Assembly: GCF_933775445.1 (NCBI RefSeq)
Contig: NC_065874.1
Coordinates: 7,211,001 to 7,275,000 of the forward strand
Reading direction: 5' to 3'
DNA from: Argentina anserina
Lineage: Eukaryota; Streptophyta; Magnoliopsida; Rosales; Rosaceae
Length of the DNA: 64,000 nucleotides
This document shows, piece after piece, positions 23,019 to 33,627 of the stretch (positions are counted from its first letter, which is position 1; every line of letters begins with the position of its first letter). A model generated the notes under the pieces. The model was not told the DNA's origin. It saw nothing but the letters and a program-made list of their open reading frames with translations, and did no database searches. Made by a program: the position numbers and the translations under genes.

Positions 23019-24219
23019 CAAGGTTCTAAAACTCGCTACTCGGTAGTCGGTCGGCCGGCCGGTGAGTAGCGAGTAGAGGAGTACTCGGCCGAGTACTCGG
23101 GGAGTACTCGGATTCTAATTTCTGGATTTTTTTATTATTTTTAAAACATATAATCTAATATATAATGTTCAAAATAATAAAAATAGTCCATAAAATATTA
23201 CAATATTTAAGAGATAATAATGTCTAAAAAATAAAAACAACAATTAGTCCATTACAATAACATAAGTAATAAAAGCAAACCAAATTCAATTCTTGCAAAC
23301 AATCCCAAGCATATGTAACTATGTCTCAAATTCTTCTTCTCCATATCCATCTTGTACTCCCTCCGAATCCGACTCAAAATTAAAATTCACATCATCTATT
23401 TCCTCTTCATCATCGGATATAAAATCATTCTCATCAAGTTCCCTAATTTCTTGGATTCTAGGACCTCTCCTAGGCTCTAAGCCACCATCCACTGTCGATT
23501 CCTCTCCAACCCTTTCACTAGGAAGATCCGAAACAACATCATCATCACCACCATCAACAATCCATCCTTGTGCCATAGTAGCTTCACTAGCAATTAGTAC
23601 ATCCACATTCTTCTCTTTCTCTCTTCTCTTCTTGTTAAGAATTCTTGCATTAAATTGGACATAGACCAAATTATTTAATCTTGTTGTATCTAGTCTATTC
23701 CTTTTCTTTGTATGGATCTACATAATGCACAAAAAGAAAAAGAAAAAAAAGAAGAAGATTAGTATGATCTTAATTTTATTTGGTACTACATTACTACTAA
23801 ATACTAACTACTATTTAACTAGTTTGTAACCTTATAGTCTTATACATACACTTGCAAAATCAATAAGCTAAATAAATACTTACCCCCTCAAAAGCACTCC
23901 AATTTCTTTCACATCCCGATGAACTTGTGGTCAATGCAAGGATCCTTTTTGCCATTTTTTGCAAGGTTTGCACATTGTTTCCATAAAGGTTCCACCATCC
24001 AACTAAGCACATAAACAAAATAACATGTAAATTAATTATACAATATAAATTACGATTTGGAACCGAGTTGGCCGAGTTTGACCGAGTTTGACCGAGTACT
24101 CGGCCGATTTTCTTCCCGCCGAGTAGAGGCACTTAGTAGGTCAAAATCGCCTCAGTAACCAGCCGAGTACCGAGTACTCGCCGAGTACTCGGCCGAGTTG
24201 ACCGAGTTTTAGAACTATG
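23019..24219 (-). mobile_element. hAT deletion derivative with 8-bp target duplication
   Basis: 1201-bp element with inverted ends (CAAGGTTCTAAAACTCG at the left; CATAGTTCTAAAACTCG reading inward from the right). It is flanked by a perfect 8-bp duplication GCTATAAG at 23011-23018 and 24220-24227, the size expected for hAT transposons. Sub-terminal sequences carry many GAGTACTCGGCCGAGT-type motifs, likely transposase binding sites. It retains only the last exons of a transposase. Confidence 0.92.
23319..24002 (-). pseudogene. hAT transposase C-terminal exons
   Basis: Two exons on the minus strand. Exon 24002-23884 encodes the hAT dimerisation domain core WWNLYGNNVQTLQKMAKRIL followed by SSSGCERNWS. 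It ends at a good donor (G|GTAAGT). A second exon starting near 23717 encodes IHTKKRNRLDTTRLNNLVYV and an acidic C-terminus to the stop at 23319. The DDE catalytic core and BED finger are gone, so it has no transposase activity. The surviving dimerisation domain is only a potential protein-interaction module. Confidence 0.87.
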
Positions 24220-25189
24220 GCTATAAGCTTTAACTGCTTAATTATCGCTCATGCTCATCCATTCATGTAGAATGAACATGGGGTTACGGGGATATCCAAT
24301 CCCAGCTATGCAATAAAAAGTCTTCGAAGTGAATTCTCCTGCATTGTCAAGGTGGTGAGCCATGACTTTTGAGCAAGGAGCTTCAGAAAGCAGCATTTTG
24401 GCTCTTAGTTCATCAAGAGTCCATCACACTTCATTTTACTATCCCTACCTTAATCAAATTATCACACTCCGTGGTCTGAGGCACTTGAATTAGGTGAAAC
24501 CCAATCCATTCAGGATCTTTATTTACATCTCTTTAACTTAGTCCCAACAGAGATGATCTGTGACCATAAGTTACAAATTCAGTTATTTTGGAAACCAACT
24601 AACTGACAAGGTATTATGAGAACAAGTCGTCTCATTTGATTCTAGGATGTTTTACTAGAGAGTTTGCGCCATAAGGTGAGTCCAAACTCTTATCTTTTTC
24701 TCTACGCCTAAAAAATGTATAATCGATATGATTTACATTTGCGGTGTTAGCATTACCTGACCAATGACATATCTCTTTGTTAAAACTGGATCCTACGGCC
24801 TTCTAGGAGGTTGTGGCGGCGACATGGGTCGATCATCAGCATCAATTCCTATCGGATAACACTTTTCATGTAGGCTAATCTACAATGTTGGAATTTTGCT
24901 TCAACAGAGTATGTATAGTTCGACATCAAACTCATTCAACATCGTCATTCTTCGAGATCTCTCATTTGCATTAGTATTGACATTGAGGTGTCCCACAATG
25001 ATAACCATTATCCAAGATAACAGACGAGTGAGTATCATTGATCATAGATCAAGTTATGTCATAACTCGCATTCAACAAGTATATCGAACCAAGTGGTCTC
25101 TCTATACTTTTGTAAGAGTCACGGCCTAGTGACCCCATGTACCACATCTGTGGAGTCACCACATCACCAACAAATGGTGACTACATGTC

Positions 25190-25385
25190 AATTTGTCGGA
25201 CATCAATCCTTACATGCATAGTTGCAACATGTATCTCTAATCTCGTCACTTCCATTTGTAGGACTAGTAGGAACATGATGAGGCACAATGAGACAAACCA
25301 CGATAAAACCAAGTCGTTGACTTGAACAAACTTGTTATTCTCTCCCCCTAACGACGGGGAGACTGGCTCATCAAAAGTGACTAAA
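25190..25385 (-). pseudogene. copia pol linker relic (integrase to RT spacer)
   Basis: On the minus strand HFDEP, PSLGGE and, further on, LEIHVATMHVRIDV match the region that in this copia lineage normally follows integrase and precedes RT. It lies 5' of the integrase relic in the element's orientation, which is out of the usual order. Confidence 0.65.
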
Positions 25386-26930
25386 TGAGATCGCCTGTTA
25401 ATGTCTTCATATAAGCGGACATAGGTGAAATTTCATGTCTTATTCAAAAGAAAAAATCAACATCGAATAACCCATCATTATGCTTGTGGAGACGCAATTT
25501 GACACATAAATATGTGGACGATAAACCGTTAACATATTTCGTTAACAAACATGCATATTGTTAGACTTAAAACACTAACATGCAAATCGTTACAACCGTA
25601 ACGTCAATGATGGTGGTATAGATGGATACCGTAAAACAAGACACGCTACAAGCCGTAGCTTATGGTTTGAATTGTTGGTTCGTTGGAAGCCTAGGAAAAT
25701 CAACAACCAATACTGAACCTCTATTTTACACTTCCTTGACTGGTTCACTGACTTTCCGAACCCCGAATGCTACGAAATATTTGGCGCAAGTAAACATGGG
25801 TGTTAGGAATCCAATGCCACCGGCCTCACACTGGAACCGGTCGGAAAGGTACCGAATTGGCCGAAATACTCACTGGGTGTCAGTGACCACTTGTGTTGAG
25901 CGGTTCACCATGTTTGAGGTCTCCAAATTGGCTCCAATTTTGTAAGTAGGTAGCCTTGGATGTTAGAAATAAGTTTTCATAAGTAGCACCTCAATAGCCC
26001 ACCTAAACGTAGGTGAACCGGTCCTCATAATGATAAGTCCGCAATCTGTAAATTCTGAAAAATTTAGGCTTTTTCAACTTTTGTCATTGGGTTGGGTGCT
26101 CCATAACATCTAAGTGTTATGGTTTGAGTTTAACCATGATATATGTATCACCACAATATATATTATCCTCAAAGTGAATCATGATAATCCAATCAACTTT
26201 CATCTTATGTCTCATTCTCTTTAGCGTAGGAGGGTGTATGTCACTCCTAAATTGTGCTAAAGAATAGGCTTAGAGATCGAGCATAGTCAATGAAGGATCA
26301 TAGAGGAGGATTATGCACTTATTAACGCATATATTACATGTCCATTACTTTGGAGCAATATTATTGATCCGTAAAACATCTTTGCTCAAACAAATAGCCT
26401 AAACGAGTCATCGATTCATTATTCTGAATCATAGTATCGTGAAATAATATAATTCACACTATTTAAACTCATAAGATGCGCTACATCATTAGAAACGATA
26501 CATAATAACTCTTTCACAATGAGTTTATAAGTGATAAATAATGTTGGCACAAGGATTGTCGTCGAGTAGCTTATCATCTCACCAATTTTTATATATGGTA
26601 TTGTTGTGAATTCATCAACGTAGACAACTACTATGACAAAAACTATTTCATAGGTTCAATTTCTCTCTTGATGCATAAAATCTTGTGACTAGAATCATGA
26701 TGTCGTAAGCCATTTAAACTTGAGCACCTAACTGCTCTTGATTATATGTGTGATGATCTCGTCATCATAGTCACAATTGATTAAAACTAAATCCATTAAT
26801 AGCTTTCATTTAGCTATGCATTCAATGTCTCTTTAACATATGAGAAACTTATGTGTGCCAAAAGTAAGCATGTTGCCAGCTGATCAAGTAACTATGATTG
26901 ACAAAAGACAAAAAGTAGCAATGCAGGGTT

Positions 26931-27250
26931 GCATGACCATGGCGGGGCTACAGGGCCTGGGCGGGGGTGCCTAGGCGGGGATGCAGGGGGAACTGCAAGG
27001 GGGTCATGCAGGGCTGTGGGGTGGCTATGCGGGGGTGCTGCAGGGGTCCTGCTGGGCGGCTACAGGGGCTGGGCGGGGCTATTGTAGGAGGGACTACAGG
27101 GTGGCCGCGCGGGGGCATGCAGGCGTGCCATGCAGGGGTCGCGTGGGAGTGTGCGGAGGTCATGCAGGGAGCCGTGCAAAGAGGCTGTAGGGGTCTGCAA
27201 GGGTGGCAGGGCTGCAGCGGTGGCTCTGGCGGCAGTCTGGCGAAATCTCC
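26931..27250 (+). repeat. GC-rich degenerate GCAGGGG minisatellite inside the copia element
   Basis: An abrupt G-rich block in an AT-rich element, built of variants of ATGCAGGGGG / GGCTACAGGGGCTGGGCGGGG. The plus strand has many runs of 3-5 G at short spacing, enough for G-quadruplexes. Open frames on both strands here reflect the repeat composition. Confidence 0.8.
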
Positions 27251-29432
27251 GGTGATTTTTTCCAGCAAAAAAGTTTTAAACGTCTTACGGGGGTAAACCG
27301 GGCGGCGGATGGACCATCTTGGTGAATTTCCAAGGCCGTAGCTTGCGAACCTGTTATAGTTTTCCACTCCCCCTAAGTTTCATGTGTTAGTTCAATTCAA
27401 ACCTTGTGAAAACATCACCATATTTTAGAACGGTGAAAATATATAGTGCATTACATTGCATGTAACACTACAAATCATCATCAAAACAAGGTGGAAACAT
27501 GTCATAACAAGACATCAATCTTATGCCACAATTAAAACCATGGACTTATGTAGTGACATGTAGTATGTAATGCGTTACATTGCATTTACATATTGCTTTT
27601 GGTAATGAAACCATAAATGCATCGAGACATTCTCGTATGTTGGTTTACTTGAATTACATGAGAATTTTATAACCAACAATTGTATTGAGATCTTGACCAC
27701 ATGCAGTTAGCTCAAAACGTGTTCATCATGAATGAACCAATTTAAAATTGTAAAGAATAAGTAACATTAGTCACATTAAACTTGGGAATAAACGGATTTC
27801 TAGTCATTTAGACTATTAACCGAAGCATTTATGCTTCATTATTTTCATTAAATAACCGCAATTATACATTGCTTAAAAAATTCGTAATTCCAAGAATATA
27901 TTTTTCCATATAATGAGTGTCTTGTTTCAAGAACTTCTCATATCTAACTCTTGTACATTTCAACCATAATGTTTTTGTCTTTCAATGAAACGATGTTGCA
28001 CCAAACGAAATTAATCTGGACTAGGTGCATAAACACATCCAACATGAAAATGTCAAATTTCAAGCGCATGATACAGTCAACAAGAGGGAAGATTCATTAT
28101 GTATCAATATACGACACAACTTCCAAGTACTAAATTGGAGGTCAAATCCCAAATTATGGTAACTCAATTCAATAAACCGTGACAAATTCCGTCACAATGG
28201 TAAGTGACAATTTTCGTCACAAACCAATGGTATAAGCGGTAATTTCCGTCGCAAACCGATGTTTGTCCCATTTTTTTCAAACATTGTAGCTACACAAAAC
28301 GGCTACGGATGGTAACAACGGCACTCCCAGCCGCTCCTAAAACTCGATACCAGGGCAGTCATATCCACGTGTACCACTCGAGAAGCAAAAGAATCGGGTT
28401 GAAAAAGTAAGGGAGGTTGAAAGTCCCCGATGAAAGACAAAATTCAGAGGAATTTAAATTTGCATGAAAGCAGCAACGTTAATTTAAAACATATTTGGTT
28501 GTTTGCCAAATAAACAGTGTATTAGTGTTGCTATTGCTTGATTCCACGACCATGCTTGAATCCACGAATATACATTACGAAGTAACTCTCGTTATTCGAT
28601 TCCATATCGTCGTGTAATTTATTTCATGAAAACAAAGAACATATGGTTAGTTAAATTTACCATATATAAAATCAGTAAATAACAATCAAATTAATGAAGT
28701 AAATATTTTGTTTTACCCATGAAGACAAAACTACTTTTTACCTGGGGTAAATTACCATGCCCTATTTTTACCAATTTACCAAGAGGTAAAGAATCCTCTC
28801 TAATCGAGTCAGGTCGAACTAGCGAATCCAGGTCGATAGGTCCGGAAACTGGGTTGCTTCTTCTCCGTTCTGAATTGGTGGAGGGAACTAGGATATCAGT
28901 GCGACGTTAGTCCTCGATCTAAGAGGTGTATTGAAGGAGCGGCGCTAGGCTGAAAGGCTGTCGTCGAGATCCTTCAGACGTCGATATAGGCTTCAGCGAT
29001 GATCAAAGTTGTGCCAGCGAATTCGGGTCGATTCTGCATTCTGGGCAATCACGCCTGGGTTGCGGTGTTGACATCGATATGTCGAGGAGTGTGTCACCAT
29101 CACGCGGTTGACAACGTGGTTCTGGGCACGCGGCGACGCCGGGTTGCGCTTGGGTCGCGGCTTGGGACAGATCGGGGCAGACGAGGGTGCACACAGTAAA
29201 CTTCTGTGTGCCTAGTTCAAACCGATTTTCTTTTCTTTTTTTCGATTTTTTTTTTGAAATTTTTTTTGTCCGCAGAAAGAAAAATTGCTTCATCTTCCGT
29301 CGAATTTTTTTTCATGACAGAAGAAAATTTACTTCTTCTTCTGTTGAATTGTTTTCATGACAGAAGGAATTTTTCTCATAAATTAGGGTTCTAGACCTAG
29401 GGACTCAGAATTAGAACTACGTGCTGATAACG

Positions 29433-29628
29433 TGTTACAGAAGAATGTAATACGCATTGAATAAAGAGAAGTATCATATTTATTCATTGATAAGGAAACC
29501 TTATATATAAGCATTACATTGAGTATCTTGTAGATACATGGATTATATATTCTTCTTTAACTAGACTAACATATACTAATTATGACAAAATACACCGGAA
29601 GATTACAGAGAGTAATTCTCCTATAACA
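29433..29628 (-). repeat. 5' LTR of the nested copia element
   Basis: 196 bp partner of 21585-21780, followed on the outside by TATAT (29629-29633). The primer-binding region lies directly inside it. Confidence 0.92.
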
Positions 29629-29990
29629 TATATATATATTCTCTAAATCACTTAATCAATTATTAATAAACGAAATAAAGGTTACAAAGTCAATAGCAAA
29701 AGAAGATAAGGTGTAATGTATATGAAATATGATAAATATATATATAAACTTGATTATTAAAAGGCCCTAAAAAGACCGAATATGGCAGGCTTTTAAGGCC
29801 GTGCCAGAATTGGCCCTAAAGAATTAAATAGGACTGAGCCATAGAGTATGGCCGGGTTTCATTTTCTTAATTTGGGCCATACTCTATTTCTAAAAGGGTA
29901 AGGACGACCTGCCTTATAAGATGGACGAGCCGAGTTTCGGCCCTATTAGATAGGGCAGGTTAGAACTAAAGGGTTAAATGATGACCCATA

Positions 29991-30110
29991 TTCTCGTTCA
30001 CGTGAATCGTGTTGTAGCGAAATTATACCCTCGATGGAATAAAATCACGGAACGGTCGAAGTATCTCTAGTATCGTGACAATACAACAACCTCAACATGA
30101 GTATGCGACA
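29991..30110. repeat. Partial third copy of the tandem repeat
   Basis: Begins right after the split TIR element. CGTGAATCGTGTTGTAGCG, TACCCTCGATGGAATAAA and ACAATACAACAACCT match the middle of copies 1 and 2 (~18660, ~20440) in order. It shows that the nested insertions fell within the tandem array. Confidence 0.78.
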
Positions 30111-31680
30111 AATCACCTCGCAGTCAAACTCAACTTCAACCAAATAAATCTCGTGATGGTGGATTTAGGCTTCACGCCGCGGTGAAAGTAGGCTCTTAGC
30201 AGATTGTGCTGTGGCCAAACAAGACCATGCTGCAGGCTACCTGTAATTTTCTCTTTCATAAATTGTCTTTGTAATTAGTGAGAGTGTCGGTCATGGTATC
30301 ATGGTGCTTGAAGCCTACACTACATGTATGTCTCACTTTACACGAGGATTGCATATGTTATATAATAAGTTGAAAAAAAAAAGAATTTGATAAGTAGTTA
30401 TCTTTATGAAAATCAACCGGGCAAAACTTTTGACTAAGATAGATGTATTCAATTAAAATTCTATATGATTATTTTGTATTTCAAGAATCATCTGAAATTT
30501 TGTGGTATTTAATTAAAATTTTAAACAATCTATTAAAATCTCAAGGTATTCAATTAAGATTTCAAAAATTCCTATGAAATCTGGTAGTATTTAAAAATAG
30601 ATTGATTTTGAATGATTTCATTTATTAGTTGATTTTGTAGGATTTTAAAGTATTTTTACACCATATCATGGTTGTTAGAAATCAAGCATCTAGACATGAA
30701 ATTTTGATGTTCTCTCTCTCTCAATAAGATCGAAAATTTTATGTTCTTAATAATGTGTTTTATTTTAATTACTTAAATCAATTTTCTGGATTTTTCTTAT
30801 GATTTTGTATAATTGTTGTAGGCAAAAAAGAAAATGATGGTTGTTTTTATAATTGTACTAATAGTTGTTTTGCTAAAAATCAATTATTTAACAATCAAAT
30901 TTTAGATTTTGAGAATACTATTGAATGTTAATTAGGTGTCAATCCGTGCTTTCAAAACGTCAAATTTCAATCACCCATTTTGCTCCGGCCATTACTCATC
31001 ATTCTAAATTTCTGATCGTAGATGAGCAAATAGTTGTTTGAACAAGAAACTTTGTTGATCCTGAGCGGATTATAGCAAGTAGCTAGCAACAAACTGTCAT
31101 GTTGCCACGATCGATATATAATGGCAATAATGCCATGGTCTGTTGAACTAGTGTGATCCAAATCTTAAAAAGCATGGAGTATCGCAGGACAAGTGTCTAG
31201 ATAGCCATGCCAATAAGAATCAATGAAAGGAGTCATGATATGGTCATTGCAAAAAAGATGTTCGAGACCCTCTGGTGTTCACATTTCTGAACTATTATCT
31301 CCTCCTGATCTAATATTTCAACACAAGACCTGTCCAAACACGTAGATTCGATGCTTGGATTACATCTTGTTCAGAAGCACTTGAATTCCTAACATTAACA
31401 GACTCTAAACATGTCCCAAGTAACATCAAATTCCCTTTCAAACAAACTGAGGTCTACTTCATGTCGTCATATTAACTCTATGTGACAACAAAAATGCAAT
31501 GGACTCCATTATAAATCACAACCCAGACCATACTCCATACTCCATACTCCATAGCACTCTTTACCACTCCTTTACTACCTATAGTACCCTCTCTGTCTCT
31601 CCACAACTCTCTTTATAAATGCTCCATTGCTCCCTCTATCTTACCACAATCTTCTTCTTTCCTATTCCTCAATCTATCAA
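30111..31680. other. Intergenic with possible MITE and microsatellites
   Basis: At 30440-30660 the ATTCAATTAAAATT/AAATC motifs repeat in both orientations, like a decayed MITE. A CT run lies at about 30714, ACTCCAT repeats three times at about 31528-31550, and a TCAATCTA repeat lies at about 31670-31700. No gene was recognised up to the ZIP-C fragment. Confidence 0.5.
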
Positions 31681-31689
31681 TCAATCTAT

Positions 31690-31802
31690 CAATCAATCTA
31701 TTGGTTTCAGCAGAATGCACATGCTTAGGTTCTTGAGAAGGCCCAAGTTCTCAAATTTAAGCCAGTTGCAATATGTTCTATGCTTAGGGCTAGTGCCTTA
31801 AT
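31690..31802 (+). pseudogene. ZIP-C: short relic of ZIP exon 1
   Basis: The stretch around TTTCAGCAGAATGCACATGC, GTTCTCAAATTTAAGCCAG and TTGCAATATGTTC aligns in order with the start of exon 1 of the intact ZIP gene (the end of the signal peptide and the following KFKLVAISS segment, ~33688-33790). Indels break the frame, and nothing of the later exons follows. It adds one more decayed member to the local ZIP cluster. Confidence 0.62.
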
Positions 31803-33500
31803 AAGCATTGAACTTATTGCAACTAGCTCTGATTTCTGAGTTTGATTACATTCATTACGCGTAAGTAAGGGGCTTGCTAGGTTCAAAACGGTTACTGTTA
31901 AAACATGCACGATCTTTTGTGTTGTAATATTAATTTCACAGAAATTTCTGAAAATTTTAATACCATCCAACCAAAATGGCATAGCCAACAAATCTGGGAT
32001 TCAAATTTTGAAAGCTTCATGCGAAACCAGCAAGTTCCACCGAGTTGAGTGACCCCTGAATTGTCTTGACTCTCAAGTTCCAGTCCCAATCATATCATTC
32101 TAGTTGATTTAATCACAAGTCAAATGAGATCAAACAATGAAAGAAACTAATTCTATGATCGATGTAAATTTGGACCTTCCATCATGAAGTATATGCAAAC
32201 CCTTTAAAGTTGTCAGGTCACAATGGGTGGAGGTTCTTCACGGCATTGTAGTCCAAGTTTTTGATCTCTCCTTTCTAGTCTAAAGTGGCCAGAATATAGC
32301 ATAAGAATAAGAGGGGAAAATCATATTTTGGGGGAACAATGAAGGGAAAAGAGAGAGGGGTCTAATTGTTCTCCTAATTGTATTTGCCAGAAATGTGTAG
32401 AGAGGTCTGCTCCATCCAGAAATGCTTTGCGTAATGACTAATAGGCCTTTTGGGTAGAATAAAGACTTCTCCATGTTAACTTTCTCAGTATAATAACCAT
32501 TTAGGGTAGAATATATAGTGTTGCAGCAACTTGTGTAGGATGTGATGCTCTCATTTGCTAGTATATAAGAGTATAAGACGCAACTCTGACTTCAATTTCT
32601 GTTTAATATTGAAGAATAAATCTTGCTTTGTGACAACTTACAATAGATTTTAAAATGCCATATAAGCTAGCATATGCACTGATATTATTATTTTCTGTTG
32701 TTTGGTCTAAGATATATATCAATTTTCTAGCGATCATTCAAGACAATCGTGACTATTCTGTGTAACTTTATGATTATTGGACAACATTATACCTTAAACA
32801 GGAAAGTAAGTGTTACGGGAGCGTGATGAAGAAGTGACTTTTAAAACATTTTGTTAGATGTGTATATAGTTGCTTCCCTAAAAATGGATGAAGTTAGGGC
32901 ACCATGGCTCGCAGAAAAACAATTTAATGTATTTATACATTCTCAAACTCTATATATATATATATATACATAAAACTCACAAGTCGCTAATATAAGTTAA
33001 ATTGCTCAAATAATATCTTAATGATTAAGAGAAAACTTAAAGAATAAGAAACAATTTCGATTCTGTAGCTATAAGTAAATACAGTCATGTATCTCTCTCA
33101 TCACATATCGGGTCACATGGAAGAATCACTCAAATGAAATAATACATGTGCATAAATAAGCATAATTGCATATAGTTGCATCTTGCATGGAAAGTAAGGG
33201 GGTGATCGGACTCAATTGTGTTATTATTGAATTCTTCTCCAAAAATTAACAGGATGCAAGCTCATGCATTCGCTAAGTAAAGGGTGTAGGTTTCCATTAG
33301 TCCTTCAACCTCCTTATTGTCCAACAACAACAATTACTCTAGTTCCAAGTAGTTCCTAGTCATTGTCATTGTTCGATAATAAAAGGCTTATAAAGCTAAT
33401 CAAATCCCTAATCTTCTTTAAACATTTGAGTTAACACACTATGTCGTCATTTGGCTAAATAACCACACACTTGGCTATCCCACTTCACCTTTCTATCAAA
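31803..33500. other. Intergenic upstream of the intact ZIP gene
   Basis: AT-rich, with a (TA)n microsatellite at about 32950-32970. No gene was recognised. The last few hundred bases should contain the ZIP promoter. Confidence 0.5.
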
Positions 33501-33561
33501 TGGAAATCAATTCCATGTCGCCATTTTTACCCAAAACCCTCGGCTTTCTCAAACCCTCCTG

Positions 33562-33570
33562 CTCATATAT
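33562..33570 (+). promoter_or_regulatory. Probable TATA box of the ZIP gene
   Basis: CATATATAC lies about 60 bp upstream of the ZIP start codon. Confidence 0.4.
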
Positions 33571-33627
33571 ACGTAGTAAGCAATACACCACTTCATCAAA
33601 CACCTTCTTTACTCAAAGGCCAGAGCC

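Larger units (their letters stand above)
22950..24420 (-). pseudogene. copia integrase relic, split by a hAT insertion
   Basis: On the minus strand GEFTSKTF (~24330), HVHS (~24275) and IIKQLKLIA (~24225) precede the hAT element. LPITVWGYAILHAAVL (~22995-22950) follows it. Together they form the C-terminal half of a copia integrase core interrupted by 23019-24219. The frame is shifted in several places. Confidence 0.8.
21585..29628 (-). mobile_element. Copia-type LTR retrotransposon, about 8 kb, degenerate
   Basis: Two 196-bp LTRs (21585-21780 and 29433-29628), both TG...CA, flanked by the same 5 bases TATAT. The primer-binding region next to the right LTR reads TTATCAGCACG on the minus strand, giving minus orientation. 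By hand alignment the LTRs differ at about 18 of 196 positions. Internal coding relics on the minus strand include a PSLGGE-like linker (~25350) and integrase pieces (~24400-22950). No long open pol frame remains, and reverse transcriptase was not recognised. The 3' non-coding part (~22100-22600) matches the second copia element (61300-61600) in inverse orientation, so the two are related. Confidence 0.9.
21160..29990. mobile_element. Non-autonomous TIR element (hAT-like), split by a nested copia element
   Basis: The outer ends are inverted: TAGGGGTCATCA at 21160 and, on the opposite strand, TATGGGTCATCA ending at 29990. The sub-terminal parts on both sides are rich in GGGCC/GGCCC and GGCCCTA motifs, as in plant hAT-type non-autonomous elements. 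Without the copia insertion the element would be about 0.8 kb. The flanks on both sides resemble one continuous stretch of the tandem repeat unit (compare 18620-18670), which supports a clean insertion. A target duplication is not clearly visible. Confidence 0.6.

Noticed and set aside
26948..27367. Open frames of 110-139 codons on both strands
   Set aside because: They are translations of the GC-rich minisatellite, with no conserved domain.
28180..28265. CACTA-like sub-terminal motifs (GACAAATTCCGTCAC, GGTAATTTCCGTCGC)
   Set aside because: Only a few motif copies; no CACTA terminus or target duplication could be found.
31725..32089. Minus-strand open frames near 32 kb
   Set aside because: They are antisense to the ZIP-C relic and show no family resemblance.
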